Of a DNA stretch of 64,000 nucleotides, positions 27,154 to 36,400 are shown one piece after another. Both the position numbers and the translations under genes were made by a program. The notes under the pieces were generated by a model, which saw only the letters and a list, made by a program, of their open reading frames with translations, was not told where the DNA came from and made no database searches. The DNA is from Deferribacteres bacterium (GTDB taxonomy: Bacteria > Zhuqueibacterota > Zhuqueibacteria > Zhuqueibacterales > Geothermadaptataceae): the NCBI GenBank assembly GCA_020633675.1, contig JACKDE010000004.1, positions 558,001 to 622,000 of the forward strand, read 5' to 3'. The first letter of the stretch is position 1; each line of letters begins with the position of its first letter.

Positions 27154-29793
27154 ATGATGAGAAAATTTTTGGTACTGCCACTCTTGTTGATTTTATCAAG
27201 CGCGCTTTTTGCAGAAAAGGATGATGCCGAAAAGCGCGTTTATCATGCCAAGCGAATCAATCCGCACCCGCCTATCATCGATGGCTTGGCGAATGATGTT
27301 GTCTGGCAAAAAGTTGAATGGTCAGGTGACTTTATCCAACGCGAGCCATATGAAGGCAAGCCACCTTCCCAACAAACCGCATTCAAAATCATGTACGACG
27401 ATCACAATCTCTACGTGCTCATCCGTGCTTTTGATGACGAACCGGATAAAATCGAACGGCGCGTCACCCGGCGTGACGCTTTTGAAGGGGATTGGGTCGA
27501 AATCAACATCGACAGCTATTTTGATCACCGCACAGCTTTTTCCTTCACACTGACTGCAGCCGGGGTGAAGGGTGACGAAGCCATTTCGGATGATGGCAAC
27601 AACTGGGACACCAATTGGGATCCAATCTGGTACGGCAAGGCCTCAGTGGATGACAAAGGTTGGTTGGCGGAATTCCGCATTCCGTACAGCCAGTTGCGTT
27701 TCGCGCAGAAAGACATTCATACCTGGGGCATTCAGGTGACGCGACGCTTTTTCCGAGCGCAGGAACGATCCGTTTGGCAGTTCATCCCGCAGAAGACTGG
27801 CGGATGGGTGAGCTATTTTGGTGAACTGCAAGGCATTAAGGGCATTCAACCACCACGCCGCATCGAAGTGCTGCCGTACTCAGTGGCAGATATCAGTCGC
27901 TATCAAAAAGAGCAAGGCAATCCTTTTGCCGATGGTCAGAACAGCCGTTACTCCGGTGGTCTTGACGCCAAAATCGGCTTGAGCAGTGATCTGACGCTGG
28001 ACGTCACCGTCAATCCGGATTTTGGGCAGGTTGAAGCCGATCCGTCCGAAATCAACTTGAGTGCTTTCGAGACTTTCTTTGAGGAGAAACGGCCGTTTTT
28101 CATCGAAGGTCAAAACATTATGGATTTTCGACTGATGGGCGGCGATGGTGGATTTTCCAACGATCGGCTTTTTTACACCCGCCGTATCGGCAGTGCGCCG
28201 AGTTACTCGCCAGACTTGCAGGACAACGAATATCTCGATCAGCCGGATAATTCTTCGATCTCGACAGCGCTGAAGCTGACTGGCAAAACCAGCAACGGCT
28301 GGTCAATTGGCATTCTCGATGCGATTACCGAGCAGGAAAATGCCGTTATCGCGTTGCATGGTCAGCAGCGCAAAATGGCAGTAGAGCCAATGACGAACTA
28401 TTTTATCGGACGCGTGCAAAAAGATTTTCATGACGGCAACACATCCATCGGCGGCATGCTAACAGCGACCAACCGCAATATCAAGGATGACCATTTGAAT
28501 TTTCTTAATCGTTCAGCATATTCCGGTGGATTTGATTTGCGTCATCAATGGGACAATAAAACATACTCCCTCGATTTCCGGACAGCCTTCAGCAACATCC
28601 AGGGCGATGCGGAATCGATCACCAATGCGCAGGAATCATCTGCACGCTATTTTCAGCGCCCCGATGCCGGCTATCTCGACTTTGACCCAACCCGCACTTC
28701 AATGAGCGGCCACGGCGGCTATCTCAGCTTTAACAAAGGCGGTAAAAGTGCAGTGCGATACTCTGTAGGCGGGATGTGGCGCTCGCCAGGGCTCGAACTC
28801 AACGATCTCGGCTACATGCGCCAGGCCGACCGCATCATGCAGTACAGCTGGCTTGGCTATCGCATCACAGAGCCGTTTTCTATTTTCCGGCGTTTGAATA
28901 TCAATCTGAACCAATGGGCCGGCTGGAATTTTGGCGGCGAAACAGTGTTTGCTGGCGGCAATATCAACGGCGGAGGTGAGCTCAAAAACTACTGGCAGAT
29001 TTGGGGTGGTATTGGCTGGGAAGGTATGAATCTGTCTACAAGCTCATTGCGTGGCGGACCGGCCATGAAGTTTCCGGGACAGATCAACCAGTGGTACGAT
29101 CTCGGCACCGATTCGCGCAAATCGCTGCAATTCGGCTTCGGCGGCTTCAATAGCTGGACACAAGGCACGGATACGCGTTACCACAATGTGCGGGTATCGG
29201 TTTCCTTTCGCCCCGGCAATGCGGCATCGATTCGCCTCAGTCCGTTTCTCGACATCAACAAAGATGAGTTGCAGTACATTCAGGAAAGCGACATGAATGG
29301 TGAAGCACGCTATCTTTTCGGAAAAATCGACCAGAAGACCATCGGTATGACCCTGCGCCTGAATTACAGTGTCACACCAACTTTGTCGATTCAGTACTAC
29401 GGGCAGCCATTTGTTTCAGCAGGCGAATATGCAGCCTTCAAGCGCATCACTGCACCGCGCGCCGATCTCTACGAACATCGTTATCATGAATTTACCAGCA
29501 CTGAAATCAGCTACGATCAGCAGGGTGAAGTCTATCAAATCGATGAAAACAGCGATGGCCAAGTCGACTATAGCATCGAGCAACCCAATTTTAATTTCCG
29601 GCAGTTCCGTTCAAATCTGATTGTGCGTTGGGAATATATCCCCGGCTCGACGATGTACCTGGTTTGGTCGCAGAGTCGTACCGGCTTCACATCGGATGGC
29701 CAGTTTTCCTTCCAGCGCGACCTTGACCGACTGTTCAACGTTTACCCCAACAATGTTTTTCTGATCAAAATCAGCCGTTGGTTTTCAATTTAA
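27154..29793 (+). CDS. DUF5916 outer-membrane protein with N-terminal CBM9-like domain
   Basis: An 879-residue protein preceded by GAGGAGATGA. Signal peptide at 1-20. Residues of about 35-240 form a carbohydrate-binding family 9-like sandwich (PPIIDGLANDVVWQKVEW, MYDDHNLYVLIRAFDDEP, WLAEFRIPYSQLRF). The rest is the DUF5916 region, opening with VNPDFGQVEADPSEINLSAF and FFEEKRPFFIEGQNI and continuing as a long series of aromatic beta-strands that ends in RWFSI, consistent with an outer-membrane barrel. The role is unknown; sugar or polymer binding at the surface is a reasonable guess. It is monocistronic, with a strong terminator right behind it. Confidence 0.9.
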   Translation: MMRKFLVLPLLLILSSALFAEKDDAEKRVYHAKRINPHPPIIDGLANDVVWQKVEWSGDFIQREPYEGKPPSQQTAFKIMYDDHNLYVLIRAFDDEPDKIERRVTRRDAFEGDWVEINIDSYFDHRTAFSFTLTAAGVKGDEAISDDGNNWDTNWDPIWYGKASVDDKGWLAEFRIPYSQLRFAQKDIHTWGIQVTRRFFRAQERSVWQFIPQKTGGWVSYFGELQGIKGIQPPRRIEVLPYSVADISRYQKEQGNPFADGQNSRYSGGLDAKIGLSSDLTLDVTVNPDFGQVEADPSEINLSAFETFFEEKRPFFIEGQNIMDFRLMGGDGGFSNDRLFYTRRIGSAPSYSPDLQDNEYLDQPDNSSISTALKLTGKTSNGWSIGILDAITEQENAVIALHGQQRKMAVEPMTNYFIGRVQKDFHDGNTSIGGMLTATNRNIKDDHLNFLNRSAYSGGFDLRHQWDNKTYSLDFRTAFSNIQGDAESITNAQESSARYFQRPDAGYLDFDPTRTSMSGHGGYLSFNKGGKSAVRYSVGGMWRSPGLELNDLGYMRQADRIMQYSWLGYRITEPFSIFRRLNINLNQWAGWNFGGETVFAGGNINGGGELKNYWQIWGGIGWEGMNLSTSSLRGGPAMKFPGQINQWYDLGTDSRKSLQFGFGGFNSWTQGTDTRYHNVRVSVSFRPGNAASIRLSPFLDINKDELQYIQESDMNGEARYLFGKIDQKTIGMTLRLNYSVTPTLSIQYYGQPFVSAGEYAAFKRITAPRADLYEHRYHEFTSTEISYDQQGEVYQIDENSDGQVDYSIEQPNFNFRQFRSNLIVRWEYIPGSTMYLVWSQSRTGFTSDGQFSFQRDLDRLFNVYPNNVFLIKISRWFSI

Positions 29794-29814
29794 GCGATTT
29801 CACTGATTTACCTG

Positions 29815-29861
29815 GCGTGCAAAGCCTGCTACCTACAGGCGGGTTTTGCACGCTTTTTTTT
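29815..29861 (+). terminator. Strong rho-independent terminator of the DUF5916 gene
   Basis: GCGTGCAAA (29815-29823) pairs with TTTGCACGC (29845-29853), with an inner GCCTG/CAGGC pairing, followed by eight T residues to 29861. It sits 22 bases behind the stop codon. Confidence 0.92.
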
Positions 29862-30046
29862 GCAGGAATCCGTCCATCTTGCAATTATGAACACAGTAAT
29901 GATTAGATCACTGGCAGATCGACGGCTTGGTTTTGCGTTCGGGAACAAAAAGATTTCGCAAAATCCACACAGACGAAGACTTAAATCGGGGGAAAATGTG
30001 GGAACTTTAGCTGCAAGATATTGGCAAGCTTGGATTCACGATCGCA

Positions 30047-31171
30047 TCAATAGCCAAATGTGTAGACTTGGCGGATGGTGGTGTCGCCTTTCAAAGGATC
30101 GATAGCGCCGAAGTCGTTCCAGCGGTTGATGCGGCTGACAATACATTTTTCTACGCTGGTATTGTTGAGAGTAGATGACAAGATTGTTGTACTATTCACT
30201 GTGCCTTGTGGGGTAATTTTAAAACGCACAACGAGTTTCCCGCGCAAATCAGGATCGCGTTTGAGCTCACGCTGATAGCAATATTGGATCGCCGAGTTAT
30301 GCGAGTGCACCACGGCTGCCACTTCATCCGGTTCGCGTGCACCCTGCAGAATTTCCCCATCATCGGTGTCGATCAACGGCTTGACTTCCTGCACCCGCAG
30401 ATTCCCACTGCGGGCAACTTTGTTGCTTGTGCCTGACTTGCCGAGACTGCTTACCTTTAGCTCATCGGTTCCGCCACCTTCAGTTTCACGGCTACCGCGA
30501 ATCGTGCCTTCGCTCCCGCTTCTGGCTTTCTCTGCGCCAGGAAGCTGTGTCCCGGAGATGTTGGCAAGCTTCTCTTTGATTTGACCGCCCGGCTCGCCCT
30601 GCCCTAACACATCGCTCACATCCTGGCCAGATGCTTTGCCGCTCGTACTCGAAAGCAATCCCAATACACCCAGAGTTCGCGCGTCATTGCGAATGGTTTC
30701 GCCAGTTCTCCGGGGCGCTGCCGCAGCCGGCTCTCCAGCTTCAAATCCATCTGCATCAGCAACAGCCGGGGCTGTTGTGTTCGTGTTGCCAGTTTTCGCA
30801 CCGGGCAGCGTAGCCGCGCCCTCCGAATCAGCTTGCCCTTCCTGTGAAGTCACATCAGAGATTTCAGTCTGTTCGTTCGGTACGGTGAAATCGGTAAAGG
30901 TCAATTCTTCGGTTTCTTCTGGCCGGTCAAGCACCAGGTCTGCAAAACGCTTCTGCATTTTTTCGATGTCCGACTCGCTGAGTTCACCGCTTGGCGGATT
31001 GGCCACAAAATAAAAAACCGCAGAAAGATGGACAAAAATTGAGATCAGCAAAATAGTATAGTATCGCCGGTCGAGATGTTCGAAGAAATGTTTGTCGAAC
31101 TCATGAGCTGAAACACTGAGTGTGTTTTCGAGATTGTCTTCCTGCAGATGTGTGTTTGGCGTCACGTGCAA
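30047..31171 (-). CDS. AgmX/PglI-type TonB-like protein
   Basis: A 374-residue inner-membrane protein. It has a cytoplasmic N-terminus, one helix (about 40-60), a long Ala/Gly/Ser/Pro-rich periplasmic linker, and a C-terminal domain with the AgmX/PglI signature: AIQYCYQRELKRDPDLRGK, then VVRFKITPQGTVNSTTI and CIVSRINRW. In Myxococcus, proteins with this domain (GltG/GltJ) transmit proton-driven work from TolQ/TolR motors to the envelope. It is the last gene of the operon with ExbB and two ExbDs, and its partner motor is therefore local. Whether it contacts an outer-membrane receptor or the TPR proteins is inference. Confidence 0.87.
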   Translation of the reverse strand: MHVTPNTHLQEDNLENTLSVSAHEFDKHFFEHLDRRYYTILLISIFVHLSAVFYFVANPPSGELSESDIEKMQKRFADLVLDRPEETEELTFTDFTVPNEQTEISDVTSQEGQADSEGAATLPGAKTGNTNTTAPAVADADGFEAGEPAAAAPRRTGETIRNDARTLGVLGLLSSTSGKASGQDVSDVLGQGEPGGQIKEKLANISGTQLPGAEKARSGSEGTIRGSRETEGGGTDELKVSSLGKSGTSNKVARSGNLRVQEVKPLIDTDDGEILQGAREPDEVAAVVHSHNSAIQYCYQRELKRDPDLRGKLVVRFKITPQGTVNSTTILSSTLNNTSVEKCIVSRINRWNDFGAIDPLKGDTTIRQVYTFGY

Positions 31172-31225
31172 CCTCTTGTCATTTTACTTGTTGTCGATAA
31201 ACATCCCGATAAACGGCGCTTTTGG

Positions 31226-31732
31226 CTACTCTTTTTTATAAACGACCAACCGCATGTTAGGGTGATCTGCCAATCCACATGTGCGCATGACCTTGACCAG
31301 TTCTTCATAGTGCAAATCTTTGTCGCCCTGAATGGTCACCTTGCCGGAGAACTTCACGCCGTAATCGGTTTCCATGCGTTGGGCCTGACTGGCATAGTAT
31401 TTGAGCCGGTCCTGCAACGGCAGGATCACACCGTTCTCCACGATTCCGGGCTCGTTGCGCAACACATCATCGAGCTTGGCCACCACCTCATGGTTGACCA
31501 TGATGACCTGCTTTGAGACCACCAGGTCGAGGCCGACCTCCGGCAATTGCTCGACAGTCGATTTCGGCAGTGTCAGATGCTCAGATGGCGAAATGAGCTG
31601 GCCCTCGGTCGAGTAGGTTTTGAGCAGGAAAAGCAGAATGATGGTAAACATGTCCATCATCGAAGTCAGGTTGAGCTTCGATTCACCGCTTCCTGTATTG
31701 TGTTTTTTTATCCGTGAAGGTATAAAAGCCAT
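31226..31732 (-). CDS. ExbD/TolR-family proton-channel subunit with intact Asp
   Basis: The ATG at 31732 follows GGAG and starts MAFIPSRIKKH, a standard ExbD opening; an in-frame start at 31801 would add 23 odd residues. The 168-residue protein has one helix beginning LNLTSMMDMFTIILLFLL, with Asp27 in the position of the proton-carrying Asp of ExbD/TolR, although the usual Pro before it is Ser. A periplasmic domain follows with VTIQGDKDLHYEELVKVMRT. It forms the motor core inside an ExbB pentamer, probably as a heterodimer with the neighbouring ExbD. Confidence 0.92.
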   Translation of the reverse strand: MAFIPSRIKKHNTGSGESKLNLTSMMDMFTIILLFLLKTYSTEGQLISPSEHLTLPKSTVEQLPEVGLDLVVSKQVIMVNHEVVAKLDDVLRNEPGIVENGVILPLQDRLKYYASQAQRMETDYGVKFSGKVTIQGDKDLHYEELVKVMRTCGLADHPNMRLVVYKKE

Positions 31733-31810
31733 TGATGACTCCGGTACAAAATTTCCATTTACCACAGATGCAGTATAAAAATGGGCTACCCGTGCAAGCA
31801 TCCGCTTGCT

Positions 31811-32347
31811 TCAAATAATGCCAGCGCTGAGCGAGACCTGTGGAAAAAGCGTGATCAGCCGATCGTTGATGCGAATGGCTCTGGCAGCGTCCATCGTACT
31901 GACCAGGGTCTGGTAGTCGACTACCGGTTCAGCCTGGATGATGATGGATTGCGCATCCGGGAATTTCCCTTCAGCCTGTTCTTTGATTTCCAGCAATTTT
32001 TGGGACAGCCCATCGAAATCAAACGCACCGTCCGCGCGCAGTGGAATCGATGGTCCGTCCGCAGTTTCCGGGCGCAATATCGCGAGTGCGCTGGAAATAT
32101 AAAAGCCATCGCTTGTAACGGAAATCGTCAAATCGAGCGTGCGGATGGTTTCTTGCGGTTTTTGCAGATTTTGTTGCACAGGCCCGGCTGCTGGCGGAAG
32201 GTTCAGTTCCAAAATTGCAATTTTTATAAATTCAGCCGATGAGAGCAAAAGCGGAATCAACACCACCATGAGATTCATCACAGGGGTCAAATTCGGCTCG
32301 ACATTTTCCATCGGCGTTGTTTTCCGATATGATGGTCGATAAGCCAT
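31811..32347 (-). CDS. ExbD/TolR-family subunit in which the conserved Asp is Asn
   Basis: A 178-residue protein with the ExbD helix LTPVMNLMVVLIPLLL. Residue 25 is Asn exactly where ExbD/TolR proteins carry the essential Asp, so this copy should not carry protons itself. The periplasmic part (LDLTISVTSDGFYISS, SIIIQAEPVVDYQTLVSTMDAAR) is otherwise normal. It lies between exbB (14 bases upstream) and the Asp-bearing ExbD gene, so a mixed dimer with one active side is likely. Homologues with PVMN-type helices exist among deltaproteobacterial sequences as far as I recall, but they are little studied. Confidence 0.9.
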   Translation of the reverse strand: MAYRPSYRKTTPMENVEPNLTPVMNLMVVLIPLLLSSAEFIKIAILELNLPPAAGPVQQNLQKPQETIRTLDLTISVTSDGFYISSALAILRPETADGPSIPLRADGAFDFDGLSQKLLEIKEQAEGKFPDAQSIIIQAEPVVDYQTLVSTMDAARAIRINDRLITLFPQVSLSAGII

Positions 32348-32361
32348 GATGTCACCTTTTT

Positions 32362-33012
32362 CTAGCGATTGCCGGTGATGAGGTTGATCAATTTGACGGT
32401 GTGTTCGTCGATTTCATCAATGATTTTGGTGGTTTTATTGTGCAAAAAGGTGTAAGCCAAAATCGAAGGAATCGCGATCATCAGTCCCATCAGCGTGGTG
32501 TTCATTGCCGTACCGATACCAGCTGCCAGCAGACGCGATTTTTCCGCCGCGTCGATTCCAGCTACGGAAACGGAGCGAAAGGCCAGAATCAGCCCCCAAA
32601 TGGTGCCCATCAAGCCGATCAATGTAGCCACATTGGCGATCATTGCCAGAAAGCCGGTGCGTTCCTGCAGTTTTGGAATGACCTCGAGCGTGCCTTCGTC
32701 AACCGAATTTTGGATGGTACGGAAATCGACTGTTTCGCTCTCCGCCACGCGCCGCAATCCGGCGCCAACCACGCTCGGCAGCGCTCGATTGGGAGCGGAT
32801 TCGCAGAGTGCCAGGGCTTTTTTGTAATCGCCCGCCTTAACCAGTTTGCGGATCTCGGTCATAAATTTCGGCGCATTGATATTGGAGCGCACCAGAATAT
32901 AGTAGCCTCGCTCGATGGCGATTGCTACACCGATTGCAGCGACAATCGCGAGCATGACCATATAATAAAAGCCACCAGAGTCCGGTGAAAAACCGGCGAT
33001 GATCTCGTTCAT
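32362..33012 (-). CDS. MotA/TolQ/ExbB-family proton-channel protein
   Basis: A 216-residue protein with three helices (about 16-36, 118-142, 165-190) and a cytoplasmic loop after the first. The second and third helices contain the family pattern LIGLMGTIWGLILAF and GIGTAMNTTLMGLMIAIPS, which form the pore around the ExbD helices. An AGGAGG site precedes the ATG. It energises the AgmX-type protein with the two ExbD subunits. Confidence 0.94.
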   Translation of the reverse strand: MNEIIAGFSPDSGGFYYMVMLAIVAAIGVAIAIERGYYILVRSNINAPKFMTEIRKLVKAGDYKKALALCESAPNRALPSVVGAGLRRVAESETVDFRTIQNSVDEGTLEVIPKLQERTGFLAMIANVATLIGLMGTIWGLILAFRSVSVAGIDAAEKSRLLAAGIGTAMNTTLMGLMIAIPSILAYTFLHNKTTKIIDEIDEHTVKLINLITGNR

Positions 33013-33066
33013 ACATGACCTCCTGAGGTTAAATGTCTTTTGCCGCCACCTTGGCAGCGCAAAACG

Positions 33067-33480
33067 CTACTTCTTTTTCTTTTTGTCGGCAGTTAGTATT
33101 TTTGTGAGCTTATCCAGCTTTTTGGGCTCATCCAATTCCTTGTCGTACAAATGCAAATCTTTGGGAATCTCGCGAATTTCGCGCGCGAAAGAGCGTTCCG
33201 AAAGCGACATTTCTTCGAGCTCCGGTCGCTTGCGTTTCGGAATGATATCGACATTGGGCTTTTCGATGATCGCTTCAATGTTGATCTCGCCGAGCACGAT
33301 TTCATCAACCGGACCTGCAGGTGCCTGAGCCCGTGTGCGGACAGAGTCCTGCTTTTGTGTCACTTTCCTGGTTGCGGTCGTGTCGCTTTTTTGCTGCGCG
33401 ACAGCTGCCGCAGCTATGAACAGCACACCAACGCAAACCGCTATTTTCAAAACTCGCATTGTCATCTGTAAGTCCATCAT
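33067..33480 (-). CDS. Small secreted protein of the ExbB/TPR operon
   Basis: A 137-residue protein with a signal peptide (cleavage near AVAQQ), a basic linker, a central DEIVLGEINIEAIIEKPNVD segment, a charged helix region and a poly-lysine end (DKKKKK). The family is unknown to me. Its ATG overlaps the stop of the 1519-residue TPR protein (ATGA), and exbB follows 54 bases later, so it is very probably a component or adaptor of the same envelope machine. Confidence 0.75.
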   Translation of the reverse strand: MMDLQMTMRVLKIAVCVGVLFIAAAAVAQQKSDTTATRKVTQKQDSVRTRAQAPAGPVDEIVLGEINIEAIIEKPNVDIIPKRKRPELEEMSLSERSFAREIREIPKDLHLYDKELDEPKKLDKLTKILTADKKKKK

Positions 33481-36400
33481 TTTTTTTCGATTATCGCCTT
33501 ATCAAACAACAAATTTTCGGATTCAAGGGCCTTTTGTGCTGCAATATCTTCTTGCCGCTTTTGCCAACCCGGAATGTGCTTGATAAAAATGAGCGCCTCC
33601 ACCCCGCCCGGCAGCGTATCCGCATCCAGGATTTCGAGCGCGACGACATTTTTGCCAGCGACCAGAAAATCGACAAATTCGTGAATGTGGGTTTGTATCG
33701 TACTGTCACGCATTTCGCTGATAAATGCATCGTTGATATACAGCTTATAAGCGCCATCCGCGCGAATCTGGATTTGCCCGGCAACCGGCAAGCCATCCAC
33801 ATCGATTGTTTTGCGCAAAAAGATTCGCTGCGCCGTTTTTGCGGTCAGCGTATCGTGTGCGGCCACCTGCAAAGAATCCGTCCGCGTTGAATCCGCTATC
33901 GGCCCTTCGGTAGACTGTTGGTTAAGCCAAAGCCGCTTTGCTCCGTAAGCCCCGAACGCGGCAAGCGAATCGATCACAATTGGCGCTTGCCAACTGCTAT
34001 CATCGAAGGCGATGCGCGTCCAGCCGCTTGCCGGAACGGCGCTTCCATGCCAGCTTCTATCGGTCACCACCTGCGTCTGCTCGACACGCAAGCCAAGCTT
34101 GCCTGCATACGTTCCCGGATCGCTTTTGACCAAAGCAAGCAGGATTTTATCTGCATATTCATTCTTGATCTCAAGACGCTGAGACGCTTCATAGCCGAGC
34201 TTAAGAAGTGCGCGGGTGTGATCGCTCAGGCTCAAATAATTGTCTTCAAAAGTGAAAAGCCCATCTTCATAAATGCTGTTTTGCGTCGTCCTGAAGCGGC
34301 TTTCAAATTCCCTGCGGGCCTTGTTCGCTATGCGGGCGAGTGAGTCAGAATACATTGCAAACGAATGGGTAAACTTCAGGAAATCGTTCTCGACTTGCCG
34401 CAGTGCTCTGTTGTCGATTGATTCATGCTTCGCCCGGGTGATGGTCGAATCGTAGGCATGAAGTGCCGCGATGGAATAGTTGTGCTCAAATTCGATCAAA
34501 CTTGCCATCTCGTCGGCTACATGCAGCGCCGAGAGCTTATCTTCAGCAAGAATTGCCCGATAATCATCTATCTTTTCTGCATAGCTTCGCAGTGCATCCC
34601 AGGCGAGGATTTCATACTCAGCCGCCAGGAGTTGGTTTGTGGTCACGATGCTTTTGCGCGAACGCTCAACCCAGCGGTTTTCCAGACCGAAAGCACGTGC
34701 TTCGGTGAGATTGCGCACATGTGCTGCGACGATTGTCTGCACCAATGACGAAATATATCGAGACAGAAGCTGATTGCGAAATTCCATCCGCGTTGGCGCA
34801 TCCATGCTCTCTGGCACCGGCGCAGCCAGCAGTTCCCGCACCGTGCTCAAATTGATCTCGGCAATTTTAAATGTCACTTCGGAAATTTTTTCTTTGCAGC
34901 GCTCGATCCAGCGATTCGCTACGAACAGGGTTGAGTCAGCAATGGTCACCTTTTTGCCATAGGCGGCGGTATCTGTTTGCGCTGTTTCGACAATGGAATG
35001 TTCATATTGCATCGCAATGCGCGACAACACATCCAGGCTGTTTTTATAGGCGCTGGCCGCGCGTTCATAGAGCTCAGCCGTGGTTTCATTGACTTCTTTT
35101 TTTGCGACGATACGCATTTCTTCATTGTTCGCCGGGATTTCCTGCTGCGCCCATGTATCGGCGAAGGATTCGTACATCAATCCTATTTTATAGGTCGATT
35201 CATAAAGCCGGATGGTCGCATACGATGCGACGTCGCTATAACTCTCCACCAGCTCGATCAGCATGTTCTTTTTGCGGGCTTTGGCTGCCAACAGATTTTC
35301 TTCAGGTAGCAGAAACGCAATCATATTGAACTCTTTGCGCTTCAGTTCGGTGAGTTGAAACAGCGCTTCGGCAGCAAAATAGTCGTGGCCATCCGTCCCT
35401 GCTTCTGCAAAAATCCGGCTCTTTTCAACAGCTTGTTGGAATTCCTGCCGTGCGATATCGAGACTGTCGTTGCGCAGATAGTATTCGCCCCGACGAAAAT
35501 GGGTTTCCACCACCCTTGGCGAATCCGGGAATTTCTGCGCAAATTCACCATAAATCTCATTCGCCTGAGCAATTTCGTTGAGTTTGAGATGATAGCTGGC
35601 AATATTGTACAGCATATTGTCCGCATCGTCGGATTGCGGGAAGTTGTCAACAAATTTCTTGTTCACCCGAATGGCGCGATTCCAGTCTTCTGCATCTACG
35701 TACGAAACGGAGGCGTTGTACAAATGCGTTTCTATATTGGCGCTCGAGCTGTCTTCTTCTGCCAGCCGCTCAAAGATAATCGCTGCGTTGCGATAATCGT
35801 GCAGCTCGCGATAATCCAGTGCCAAATTATTGAGTGATGGCAGGTAGTGGCGTGATTCGCTGTAGCGCGTGGTCAGCTTGTCGTAGATTTCCACCGCGCG
35901 GCTGTATTCGCGCGCGTTATCGTATTCAAGTCCGGCATTGAACAGCGCCAGGTCCGCGAATTCCGCATCCGGCACTTCTTCCGCAACCCGACTGTATTCT
36001 TCCGCAGCTTTAAAATGTTCGCTCGCTTCTGCATAGGATTGCGCTTGCAAAAAAATGGCTTCCGCCAGCCGCTGACTGGCCTTGCCCTTTACTTCCGCGC
36101 TTGCATCTTTGCTGAGCAGGCGTTTTGCGACCACCTCGACACTGCGAAAATCCAGATTGCCGAAGTAGCTTTCCATCACCAAATACTCAGCTTCGTGCGC
36201 CAGGGTATCGTCAGGAAAATGCTTGAGCAGCGTCTTGTAATATTTCAGCGAATTGATAAAATCATTCTTGTTGTAGCACAACGATCCCGCCTGGCTGAGT
36301 CGCGCCGGAGACTCCGGCTCGAGCGGATAAAGCTTGAGATAATTATCAATCGCTTCGATCAGCTTTTTTTCGCCTGCAGAAAGTGGAATGGGCTCGAATG

